Shown one piece after another: positions 37,852 to 50,000 of a stretch of 64,000 bases of DNA. Origin of the DNA: Anthopleura xanthogrammica (taxonomy: Eukaryota > Cnidaria > Anthozoa > Actiniaria > Actiniidae). The notes under the pieces were generated by a model, which ran no database searches, was not told the origin of the DNA, and saw only the letters and a list, made by a program, of their open reading frames with translations. Location of the stretch: the NCBI GenBank assembly GCA_964019055.1, contig OZ025211.1, forward strand, positions 1,113,135 to 1,177,134, in the 5' to 3' direction. The first letter of the stretch is position 1, and the number at the start of each line of letters is the position of its first letter. Both the position numbers and the translations under genes were made by a program.

Positions 37852-38005
37852 CTTGATGTAGATCTTTCCAGTTCAATTTGTTAGCAGTAAATGAATCATT
37901 TGGTACAAAATGAGCCTTTTTATAACACACCGTCAGCACAACTTCCTGGCGCGTAGTTCTACTTGCCAACTCAACATAATTAAATATAAGTAAAACGGAA
38001 GTCAT
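37852..38005 (-). CDS. Candidate distal first exon of ETS gene C (51 codons)
   Basis: On the minus strand an ATG at 38005 opens 51 codons and meets a good donor (CATCAAG followed by GTAAGC). The exon ends in phase 1, which fits the gene C acceptor at 35302. If used, it would add 51 residues to the ETS protein in place of MTTS. It could equally be a 5' UTR exon or chance. It overlaps a cluster of ETS-type sites. Confidence 0.4.
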
Positions 38006-38128
38006 AAACCAAGAGACAGGAAGTAACCGGTCCGGTCACGAAAACAAGAAACACTTCCGGTTTTAAGGCTAACTAGGAATCATATCATTTGGGTGAAAAA
38101 ATCTGGGAAATTACTAAGAGCAGGAAGT
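37941..38128. promoter_or_regulatory. Cluster of five ETS-type GGAA sites
   Basis: Within about 190 bp: ACTTCCTGGC at 37941, CGGAAGT near 37996, CAGGAAGTA near 38016, ACTTCCGGT near 38053 (a full CCGGAAGT consensus) and CAGGAAGT at 38121. They surround the candidate distal exon of ETS gene C, so they are a likely ETS-bound promoter or enhancer. Function is inferred from motif density alone. Confidence 0.5.
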
Positions 38129-39535
38129 CTGTAAACCTTTTATGTAGTTATATAATCATTGAATATAAGAATGGGGCATTTAATATAAGATTCTTCTCAA
38201 CAATGTGATTGCTTCGACCACTTGTAATGTTATTTAATCGATGATTTTTCTATTTTCCCCCGTTGTAATGCTTCCTCTGAGTTAGGGTTTTTCTTGTGTT
38301 GGCTCTTTTCAGCGGGAATATTTTGTTCTTTTTCTGTTTTGGGCTCTTATTTAAATCTAAGCTTTTCCTTGATCCGAAATAGCGATTTCAGTTTTAGGTG
38401 GGTTATATCAGTGCTTCTTGCAAGTCGATATGACTTACGATATGTAAATAGACGATAGAGACACTAGTTCACATTAACTGATGTTATAATCTATCAGTTA
38501 TTATCCCTCACTAACCAGGTTTAGATCCAATATTCGAGCATAATCCAACACTCCCACACAATACCACCCAACTGACCAACACACACACACACACTTAACA
38601 ATCGCTTGTAATAATGGTTTTATCTCATTGGTTTTCTATTGAATTTCTATCAAAGTTATGACCAACTGATGTATAACATGTGAGCCTCAAACGCCTACAT
38701 ATTATATCTTATCTAGTTCTGGGGATTATGGCGCGGTCTGACTTCAATAATACTGATAAGTGTTTTTTTCTTGGATGTATTTATGAAGTCTGAGGCAGAT
38801 TTAAGATTTTGAGTAGGTTATTAGGGGGTCACAAAATCAAAAAAATGCACCATCATTTGCTGTACTTACCAACACGATTTTAATTTTTTTATCTTATTTC
38901 TTTATTTATATTTCATAATAGCCTTGACCTGTTACCATGGTAACATCGAGTAAAGGGGGTCAAGTATATCTTTAGTATATCCACTCCAAGTCAGCTATTT
39001 CTAGACATGGAAGTACTGACAAAAACAGATAAGTTCCAGAGGAAGTTTATCAGAGATAACTGGAGTATTGGGTCCTGGTGCATGAACTGTTCCTGCTGTG
39101 CGGTGTTATTTTCCTTGAACCGTGAACAATTTTTAAACATAATATATACATACTATGTTTCGCGGCCAATTATAAATCAACTAAAGGAAAACTGAAATTT
39201 GGTTCAGTTATTAGTCACGTGACATGGTACTGTATATCTATATATATATACATAAGTACCTATACATATAACTTTCCTTGTTCGTCGACAGGAAGAAGAA
39301 AAACAATTGAGGCGATATAGCTGACCGACTTGTTTTGAAGGAGTCTATATTTAGCCCAACATATCAGTGTTAACATCAAGGACGTGGTATGTCCCCCGGG
39401 GGGGGGGGGGGGGGACTCCGGGGAAAAAGTATCGGGTATGCTCGTCGTATCTCTTAGGGGTAAAAATCAGCGATTTGGTATGGCTGCTTTACTTTATATC
39501 TGCTAACTATGAACTTCACTGAATTTTCAAGTATT

Positions 39536-39666
39536 CAAAATCCCTTGAGATAAAGATAAGTGAAACAGCCACCATCTTGGTTGATCTAACAAGATAATTT
39601 TAATGAGGAACTATATCCTTAGTATAGTCAACCAACATGGCGGCTAGCGACATAACATGCACCCCG
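39536..39666 (-). mobile_element. MITE family C, copy 1
   Basis: Inverted ends CAGCCACCATCTTGGTTGAT and CAACCAACATGGCGGCTAGC. It is the reverse of the copy at 53244-53380; both outer ends of the two copies also match (GGGGTGCATGTTA). Confidence 0.85.
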
Positions 39667-42600
39667 GGCAAGAATACGTTGCAAATCCCTGTACGCCCTT
39701 CCCCCCACCCCCATACCTATCACACAAAGTAACTACTCTGCCGCCATCCTTTAACATTAAGTGACATTATTAGTGAGCTCACTAAGTACATCAGAGATCG
39801 ACTACTTTAACTACATGATTAGCTAGGAAGATGTACTGATAGAAGATCCCTTTGACATCCGGCTCTATAGCAACTTCTAATTACTGTCAAATTCCAGCCC
39901 CTCATTAAACTTAAAATTATCCCACAGTATACTACAAAACTGCGTAAATATCATGAGATAAATCATGAAATATAATCATAAACTGATGAAATGAATGATC
40001 GATGTTATTGTACTGATATCGATGTTAATAATTTGAATGATATTAATAACGAAATTATAATTGACAATTGTGAGTAGTTTTGGATACACCTAATTGTAAG
40101 AATGCTGTCAAATGAAAATACTCAAATACTAAGCAGAATTTTATTATCTTGATATAAATAAAAATGAAAAAATCTTGTTGAAAATATTGATCTTGTACGT
40201 CCTTGTATTGCAGATTGCTTAAGGACGCTTTTGGACGAAGCTTTTATCTTACGGCTGAGTATGTCAGTTTTGTAAGCACATTTGAATTGCTTGGTGGCTT
40301 AAAAGAAAACTCATGGTTTTATCTTTGGTATGCCATCAACAAAATAGACATAAAATACTTGAGTTTATTGGTCCATGAACTTGAGTTCTTCTTGTTTGAA
40401 GAGGTTTTTTTCGTACATCGTGTTTGACTTCCGTTCACCACGTGTGATATTCACTCATCCATATACCCTATACACTATAAACAACTGACTGATTCTTCTA
40501 ACTCGTTCCACCGGGCACTAGTCCTAGGATCCCTATTATTTATCGAATCTTAACTGTGCTCAACGCCGCTGTCTTTACATCTTTTGCATAAAAAGGTAGT
40601 ACGTTTATTCAATGGGGAAGCACACGATTTAAAGCTAATTAAAAACCTGTAAAATTCTATCGAGGGTCAAACCTTTAAGAGGGCGATCCCCCTTGCAGTA
40701 TGTAGGGAGAGGATCCCTGCCGCGGGAAATCAACAGTTTCGAGAAGAACTTTCTAAACATGTTTTCGTTCTCTCAGCAGCACAGGTATTTTCCCCACAGG
40801 AAAATGAAGATCAAGATATATAATGATCCCGCGGAAAAGAATTACACATTTTCAACCGTTTTCATTCAATTCCTCTAAGCTATTTGATTTCAAAAGTCAA
40901 TATTTTGCACATTCTTTTAATCGTACACAGTTTTTTTTTCTTATTTGATCGATTTAATTAATTTTCGCTTTTCAACATGAACACATCATTATAAATAACA
41001 AAAGCATGACAGTAATTATCTAACGCATGTTAAAAAAAAAGAAACAAACATATACCCGCCATACGTATAAGGATGCAACTTTCTGGGTGAGGTCACTGAT
41101 ACATTTCCCCTGGGGAGTTCTTCCACGCAAAAAGCTCGAAAGGATTAACAGGGTTAGTTAGTATTATGATTTTCTTGATCAATCCGCCCTCTATAAATTG
41201 ATATGCCGGGTGATAAGGATAAGGATCGATTTGGACCCAAAAATCCTAGAATTGGTATATGAAGAAATCAAACTGAATTAACACGATATGATGAAGTGAT
41301 TTTTCGAAATGAGGTGTAAACACTATTACAATTGTATGCGTTTTCGTACCCTGCGAGCTAGGAGAGGGGTAGCGTTTTCGGGAAATGTTCCGCTTTAAAA
41401 AGTGCGCGCGAATCGGTACGTGAAAACAAGACAGCGTCGATCCCTTTACAATAACGCAAAGAATAGAAACAGGTACATACATGACCACAAGTTGTACGGT
41501 CTGTGCTGTATTTCGTGAACTACAAGTAGTGTATAACTATGGCCAAAAAAACCTATCTTGCTCGATGTATAGCTATTCTACCACTCAATAAGCTAGTTAG
41601 CAAGCCAAAGTGAGACGCTCCCAGTTATCACGTGATTGCATGTTTTAGTTTAGATTCAAGTTGGAAGTGATGGGAGTTGGATGGGAGAAATGTTAACGCC
41701 CACGTGGCAGACAAGATTGGTTGGATATCAACTGGTTGAATCACTGTTATCAATAGGATTTTTATAATTTAGTATCATGCAGGTTCAGAAGTTAAGGAAT
41801 TCATGGTTTGAATCCTGTAAGCTTTTACAAGTGAGCATACAGCTAGCGATATGGTTTTTATATGTTGATTTTGACTTTTTTTATTGTATACTTATACTTT
41901 CCGTTCAGTAATACTGAAGTATGAGATTCATTTTATTCAAGGTTTGCGACCCTCAGCTTCTACGGCATATTAGCGGAAAGGAACAACCTTATTTATCAGT
42001 TATTATTTCCTGGTTTGTGCGGTAGTTAATGTCATATCAATGCTGCATAATAATCAACCAATACCACGTTTACTCATTAACAAACTGAAAAAGGAAGTTT
42101 GATACAGGAAGGGAGGCTTTAATGAGACAGGTTCGGCATGGGAACGGTTTGCTGATGTCTCTTCTCTTAATACCTAAAAGCTTAAATGTAATTTTGGAAT
42201 ATGAATAAAGAGAAGCAGTTTCGAAAGGTTATGATCACAATTATTGATAAAGATCAGGGGAGAATTACTAGTTCGTATTTCCCCCTGTAAAACCGCGATA
42301 CTAGTTTTTATATTAGACCTTAGAACCTTTGCTTTCTTTAATTTGTTTCTGTATACTATATAGTTTTGTCCATGGTGTGGGATGGTCTTAATTGTTCCGA
42401 TCGGCGACGGCCCGAAAGAAAATCAGTTATTCAACAGCAAATAGCTGAGTACTATATCAAGAATTAACCCACACATATACCTAAGGCAGGTTGAAATTAT
42501 CATTAGGTAATAAGTTAGCCCGCGTTTATAACAAGATTACCAGCGAGCACTTAATAGTACTACTCCTACTCTGATTGCTCGAAAATAAAGCTTCGTCAGT

Positions 42601-43543
42601 GTTCAAGGTGGCTGCTTTGCCTTCGCTTTGAGATTAATGCGAGGTACAGTCGTCATCTTAAAATGACAACAGGAAAATCTAAAGTGCCGCAAATTAAAAC
42701 AAAATTGTCAGCGAAAAGATTGCGGAGGTTTACTTGCGGTTAGCTGTTATATCATGTCTTCACTGCGGTGTAGGATCTGGTAGGAGGCATATTTTACGTA
42801 AGATGAATTCTTCTCTTCCGCCGGTGAAATTATTATTCGAGTGGGAGCAGAAAGATATAAAGCGCGGCGGAATTTGGTGAAATTTAAAAAATTTTCTTCC
42901 CGGCATTAAAAAGGAAAGGAAAGGGAATCAGCTACGTCCTGTGTCCTCGTAGTGTAGTAGCACACTCAAGAAGTTCTTCGGTACTCGTATTTATAATTTT
43001 GCACACTCTCGCATATTTCAAAACCAAAAAGAAATTTTGTAAATGAAAATGAAACGACCGCTTATGTGTGGACATTGTGTGCTTTAAATGGAAACGCACT
43101 CGAGAAGTCATAAAATACATTACTCACGGCCAATCTATATTCTTACTAGTGGAGTATGATGCGCAAACATTTGTGCGGTAATTATACCCTGCTACCAACC
43201 AGATCATAACACGATATATTTTTGACTTCTGTTAACAGTCGCGAGCATAACAGAGTAGTAGTAATATAATACTAGTCCAGCTTAAAAGTTAACAAATATT
43301 TCTGAGATGACATTAAATAGTTGAGATTAAACACAGAACCGTAAAAATTGAAATTGAATGCCAATCTTCAGACCTAAAATGGTCTTTGAAATATTTTTTT
43401 TGAACAAGATGGATGAAGGGAGGGAGGGAAGGAGGGGGGAGGGAAGGAGGGGGGGGGAGGGAGGTTAATTTTTTGTAATTACTTAATATTTAATATTCAG
43501 TGTTTCTTTAGTATGTATGTTTGTGTGTGTGTTGCATTTCCTT

Positions 43544-43641
<98 letters not shown>

Positions 43642-43642
43642 G
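43544..43642. repeat. (GTT)n triplet array, about 32 units
   Basis: Near-perfect GTT triplets about 410 bp upstream of the MON2 ATG. In other frames they produce spurious poly-Asn/poly-Gln ORFs on the minus strand. Confidence 0.98.
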
Positions 43643-43815
43643 AGGGAGGGACTGATAAATGGAAGGATAGATGAATCCACGGACGGATGATAATAATAGA
43701 CGGATGGAAGGATGGATGGATGGAACATGGATAGTTGGAGGGAAGGATGGAGAGATGGATGAGGTACGGATGGATGGTCTGAATGGATAGATGGATAGAT
43801 GGATAGATGGATGAA
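43643..43815. repeat. Degenerate (GGAT)n / (GATA)n tetranucleotide region
   Basis: Imperfect GGATGGAT and GATAGATG repeats follow the GTT array and end near 43815. Confidence 0.85.
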
Positions 43816-43907
43816 AGAATATCGTAATCCGTTCCAGTCTCCCTCGGTATGGACCACTACCCATCAGGTCGAGAGAGCCTGGTTCTAGCCACATCAGCTA
43901 TCCAAGA

Positions 43908-43922
43908 TGGCGGCTAGACGTG
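43908..43922 (+). promoter_or_regulatory. YY1-like motif near the expected MON2 start site
   Basis: CCAAGATGGCGGCTAG about 140 bp upstream of the MON2 ATG contains AAGATGGCGGC, the known YY1 core-promoter element found near transcription start sites. The same motif occurs in the MITE family C ends, so it may have come from such an element. Confidence 0.4.
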
Positions 43923-44053
43923 TTTATAAGAACACGTAAAGAACACAAAAAATACTTCTGTACTGTCATCCACTGAACCGGCAGAGATCATTACAAAACT
44001 ATGATATACTATTATCAACATTCTATCAAACATTGAGTGATAACATTGGAAAA

Positions 44054-47000
44054 ATGTCCAGGCGGACAGATGATAAGGCAAAGAAGTTCGTAGACTTAGT
44101 GTTCTCTGATCTACGGGCTTTGTCTAATGAAACCAAAAGAAAATTCCACCCAGTCAAGGAGGTAAATTATTGGATACTGCATGATGTATCTGTATATTCA
44201 AATATTAATATAGAAGGCTGGGGAATACGTTATCACTGCGGGAAACGTCTTGATCTCAAGGTGTATGTAGTGACAAGATCTGGATCTCTCTCGCGGACTA
44301 AGTTATTTTGTAGATGTGTAGTACTTGATGGCCTGATTTTATTGCCTGTTTGTGTGTATTTCAGGCAGCTGAGGCTGGTATACAACGATTGAAGACGATC
44401 TCAGCCAGAAATCAAAAGATCACCACTGGTACTTATATTTGATAGGATATAATTTGTAAACAAGAATTATAATGAATAACACATTATGAGATCTTATACT
44501 GCTTATCTTATCCGCTTCTATCTCTTCTCGTTTCCTTCTTATTTCCCCGTTTAAGGGATATCCATAGGTTATATTTTATTCACCATACTAGTTCCTAACT
44601 GGAGTTTCAACAATAACTAAAATTTAAACTTCTTATAAGGATTAATAAAGCAGTGGAAAAATTCAACATTGTTGCTTTCAAACGATTTTAGTTTTGATCC
44701 AATCAAAACATGAAAAAATGTACATTAACTTGATATGCATATTATGTATTTATATACATACATGTACGATTATATGAGATGAAGATGTTCACGTATAAGC
44801 AACAGATATACTCACAACCATTATTTGTAACAACAGGTGGCATATGATTGTATTTTAACACAATAATATCAAACCATTTCATTATTGTTATTATAAAACT
44901 CATGAATAATTAATGAGGAAAACAAAATAGAAATCATTGTCTGTGGAGGAGGTTGTATATCTCATACAAAATCGTCCTGATTTGCATAAACTTTAACTCC
45001 AATTTTCTCAGCCAAATTCAATTTTATCTTTAAAATTTTAGTAGAACATGATTGTATACACCTTTCATAAGTAGACGTTTCATAAGTAATATACAATATT
45101 TGTGTCCGTGTTGTATCAGATATACAATCACCCGCCTTCGGCTCATGGTTGTATATCTGATACAACACGGCCACTCATATTGTATATATTACTAACATAC
45201 CATGTACGATATAATACTGCTACAGGCTAGGTTAAGATTCCACATAGTTTGAAGATACTTACTGAATTCCCAATCCATCTGTCAATTAAATTGTTATTAC
45301 AGTGCCTGCTGAGGTAAAATGATATATAATAATAATTAAGACTTTATTTAATTAGGGTAGCACGCAATAGCACATAAACAGCTAAGAAACCTGTGGCCCT
45401 CAAAAGAAATATTATGCTCATTTTTGTTTGGTTATATGAACAAAAGTGGGAATACGAATATCAAATGTGTGGTCCCAAAAAATATCCATACCCCACCATG
45501 GAGGAAGTTTGAAAATGGATCCCCCACCCCTCTGGAATTTCCAATTTTCTTCAATACAAACCTTGTAATTTTGTTTTTCCTCTGACCCCCAACCCCCTGA
45601 GAATTTCTGATTTCCTTCATGGTAGTTATTGGTATTTTTTTGGAACCACACAGTATCCTAAAAATTATATGCAGTTGTTGAACAAGGCATGCAAAAACAG
45701 TTGAGTTATTGTTATCTAATAGAAAGTGGGGTGTCTGTTACGATATATATATATATGTGTAGCTACTACCCCTCCCTCCTCACACACACACACATGCATT
45801 CAAATCCATGTACTTTATCTTACCATATTGCTTGCTATCTTGTAATCACCTTTGATTTTGTTGTTGTAGCTCTTGCAGAAGAGAATGAAATCCTGCTGCC
45901 ATTCCTGCTTGGTTGTGACACAAAGTCACTTAGAGTCATACAGATCTCATTTACAGGATTACAAAGATTGATAATAAATGAAGCTCTGTCTGAGGTGAGA
46001 TGATCACTTGTGTATCATAATCTGAGGAGAGTATATATACATTCTAGTCACTTCCTGGGGTTATAAGAAGGGGTAGAGTGTCATTCCCCTTCATGGAGTA
46101 GGCACATATATATTTTTTGTTAAACCACATTCAAGGACCCTGCCACACCTTCTAAAGTTGAGGAAGGCTTTGATTATTTGAAAATATATAACTAACTACA
46201 TAAATAACTAGATGTGAAATTACAACAAATCAGATGCCATCAAACTGTCGTTACATACTGTCAAAGCATAGTGTGCACAGTTTGTACTAATAAACGTTTT
46301 TGATGGTCACCTTATCAGGCTTCAGCCAATAACATAGTTAGCACACTATGGAATCTGATGGAGAGTGGTTTAGAGGAACTAAGGATTCTACAGACTGTTA
46401 TACTGTTGATAACTACTTCAAACATTGTACATGGAGAACATCTGGGGAAGGTAATCAAGAATGTAATGCATTGTTAAGAAATGTGCTAAGTTGCTTTATT
46501 TATTACAGTCCTTTTCATTTTTTTGTGATCTAACTGACTCCAGACATCTAATGTGTTGGCTTCTGTCAATCAAATTATGACAGGCTGAGTTCATTCTGAC
46601 CAGGCGATAAGGAAATTCCAATGTGAACATAGCTGTCTAGTCAATTGAATTTCCTTATAGCTTGATTAGAATAAACTCTACCCCTCGTAGTTTGATTGAC
46701 AGAAGTCAAAATGCCAGACGTCTGGAATCAGTAAGGTCGCAGATTTATAAAAAGGGCTGTAATAATCATGCAGAAAATGATGAAGGCATAAAACGAGATG
46801 TGTAATGAGTGCTTTCCTGAAAGAGGAATTTAAATTCATTGGAGTACTTTAAGAACCAATAAGCATGAATACTATTCAGACATACAATGAAAATCAATAG
46901 AGATAATTAACCTTTTACACTATGTTGTGTAAAGGGTTAATTATACTTTAGGGCCATAGATAGCGTAGTATTATCATACTTTGATTCAATATATGATTCA

Positions 47001-50000
47001 ATCACTGCTTTCCACTGTTTTGTTTGCAGGCTATGGCACTATGTTTCAGGCTTTATTTTGTTAAAGATTCAACAGTCAGTGGAACTGCAGCTGCCACTGT
47101 TCGTCAGATGGTGTCTGTTGTGTTTGACAGAGTTGTTACAGAGGACAGCAATCCTAAAGGTCTGTTGTCAACCAGCAATCAATCAATTAAATTTACAAAA
47201 CAACTGCATATTAATAGTGTTCTGATCATTGTTTGAATGTGTGTTTGCCTTTGATCAATGTGAGTCCTATGGGTGGGGTTTTTGGTTTGATTTCTGGAGA
47301 CGTCACATAAATAAGTGTGGTTCTCTCCCTTACCACAAGGGTCATGCCATAGAATATTAGATGTAGTAGTAGGGAGTGTGGAGCATATCATATAGATGTA
47401 TATAAGCCTCTGGCTAAGGATCAGCGGTGGATCCAGAGGGGTGCATGGGGTGCACACACCCCAGATCGACTTTGTGCCCCTATTTTAAAGCCCAGGGCCG
47501 ACTTTGTGCCCCTACTTTTAAGTACAACTTGCAAGATATCCAACACAAGGTTTGATCTTTTATTTTGTTTGGCATTTTTTGCGGGCAGGTGCTGTTCACC
47601 TCCCTGAACAAATTCATGGATCCACTCCTGGGGAGACTTGGCAATGACTCCCCATATCAGACCACAAAATAGAGATTTATTTTATCCTTTATTCAATGAC
47701 TCTAGATGATGAAAAACCTGAGGATGTTCCTAACACAAGACACAAAAACTGTCCTGTGAGTCTGCGGCCCTGTGCAAGAGATGCTTATCTATTATTCCAG
47801 GTAAGACGATATGACGATCAAACACTTGTAAGTTACTACAATACACATTGATTAATATGATGGTATATGAACAGGATTTGTGTCAATTGACAAGTGGAGA
47901 ACAGCCATATTGGCTTCATGGCGTAGTAGAGATGACAAGAACCTTTGGTTTAGAACTCCTGGAGTCTGTTCTCAGAGGATATCCTCACATCTTTCTCAAC
48001 GTAAGTTTCAAAGACTAGAATTATTGGTATGACAAAGAATCTCAATATTCCGAGAACTCAGTAGTTGCGAGTTTCCCATTGGAATTTTGTCTACACTGCC
48101 GCCAGTCAAAAATATAAAAGGTACCGACTGATTAGTTCTAATTGATGGCAGCAAAAACAATTTCACAACAAGCCGTTATAATGTTTGAGTTTTCGCAGAA
48201 TATTGGGAATCACATTAATTAACATAGAGGAGATTTTTATGTATGATTTTCTATCAAATAACCTGTGATATCCTCACACCTTTCTGAAGATAAAAAGGAA
48301 GAGTACTGGTAAAATTGGTTTGAAAAACAAATGTGGTAGTTATATTAAGCATGAATTTCTAGCAAATACCATGTCAAATTCCACATTGCACTTTTAATGT
48401 TTTAACTATCTCTACAACTTACCAACTCAGTCCAAACTAGTTTTTATACTTTCATTGACAAACATGTTCAATATATATAAATGGTTTCTTTTTTCTCATT
48501 TTTCCCCAGCACCCTGAATTCAGTTTTCTCCTAAAAGAGAGAGTATGTCCCCTGATAATCAAGTTGTTTTCCCCGAGTATCAAGTATCGACAAGGGCAGT
48601 CATCACCAGGGTCTATAGAGAGACCAGTGTATCCTGTAGCTGTCAGGCTGCTGAGGATCGTATCTGTTCTTATTGAACAGTTTTATACACTACTGGTAAT
48701 TATTTAACAACTATTTACCTCAGGTTAAGTGAATATTGGTGAATTTACCAAGACATATTCATGGTCAATATTCACCATATCCACTAATTTTAACTAATTT
48801 TAATCCTGAATTTCAAAGATGTTTAGTGTTACTTCCACTCTTCCAAACTTTGGCAAACCTCATGGTCACAGTTAAAGCAGTGAATATCGTCTCATAATCA
48901 CTGGTCGCTCAACCAATCACAGCGCGCAAAACTCTATATTCAAGTCTACAATTATACTAATAATAATTATTCAAAAAATATTATGAGAACCATTCTATAC
49001 ATTATCAAGGATCAAATCTTGACAAAATATACTTCATTTAGGTGACAGAATGTGAAATTTTCCTTTCGCTACTAGTCAAGTTTCTTGACTCTGGTAAACC
49101 TTTGTGGCAACGAGCATTAGCACTGGAAGTCCTTCATACATTAACAATCCAACCTGCACTTCTCAGGTAAGCAGTGGTGACAACATGCATTCCTTGCACT
49201 ACTACAACGCTGTTCTACAGCGATTCTTGGTCAAGCTGCATGTTATATGTGAATTGATTTTATTTCATGTGTTGTTCTCTCCCTTCCCATAAGGGTTTTT
49301 CTCTTGGTACTCTAGCTTTTTCCATCCACAAAAATCACCATGTAAGTTGTGTGTCAGTGTAGAGTGTAACAAAGTTGTATAATAGACCTTTCCCAAATTC
49401 ATTTGTTTGTTCACAGAACAATAGATTCAAGGCGAGGCTGAAGTAGACAAATGCAGTAAATGTATGGATTTGAAAACTCCAGTCTGGACTTGAATATTTT
49501 GTTCTGAGGTCTGAGTAAAGTGAATTTGGGAAAGGTCTATGAGTGACTAACAGTCAAAGTAAAACAAAAGATGTATTTACTTTGCTTGTATGAAATTGTA
49601 AACTTGTAAAATTTTGCAATAAAAAATGTAAAAAAAATTTTTTTTTAAATTAAAAATTAAAACAAAAGAGAAGCATGGAATTTAGTGTTTAGTGTATATT
49701 ATACTTTTATTATTTTTCACAGGACAAGTCAAATCACTCTATTATTATTTATTTAAGCGAACCATTAATTGATGTATAGTTTAGTATTCTAGATTGAAAA
49801 CTGAGTGTAATTTATTATTTCAATTTGTACTATAATTTGACGTATGGCAAAATAAACATGTAGAAATTAATTGAATTTACTCTTCTTCTTTTTCATGATT
49901 GTAGGTCATTTTGTCAGTTTTATGACATGCAAGAACATTCCACCAAGATATTCCACAACATCGTCAATGCATTATCAAGTTTCATCCAGTCTCTATTCAC

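Larger units (their letters stand above)
36041..44053. other. Intergenic, ETS gene C to MON2
   Basis: Apart from the distal ETS exon candidate, no coding sequence is supported. It includes a (CA) run at 38580-38594, a G run at 39398-39414, a MITE family C copy, purine-rich (GGGA/GGA)n at 43412-43464, and the (GTT)n/(GGAT)n block before MON2. Scattered ORFs of about 60 aa look random. Confidence 0.6.

Noticed and set aside
43483..43894. Minus-strand ORFs with long poly-Asn or poly-Gln
   Set aside because: Produced by the (GTT)n triplet array, with no splice partner or conserved flank.
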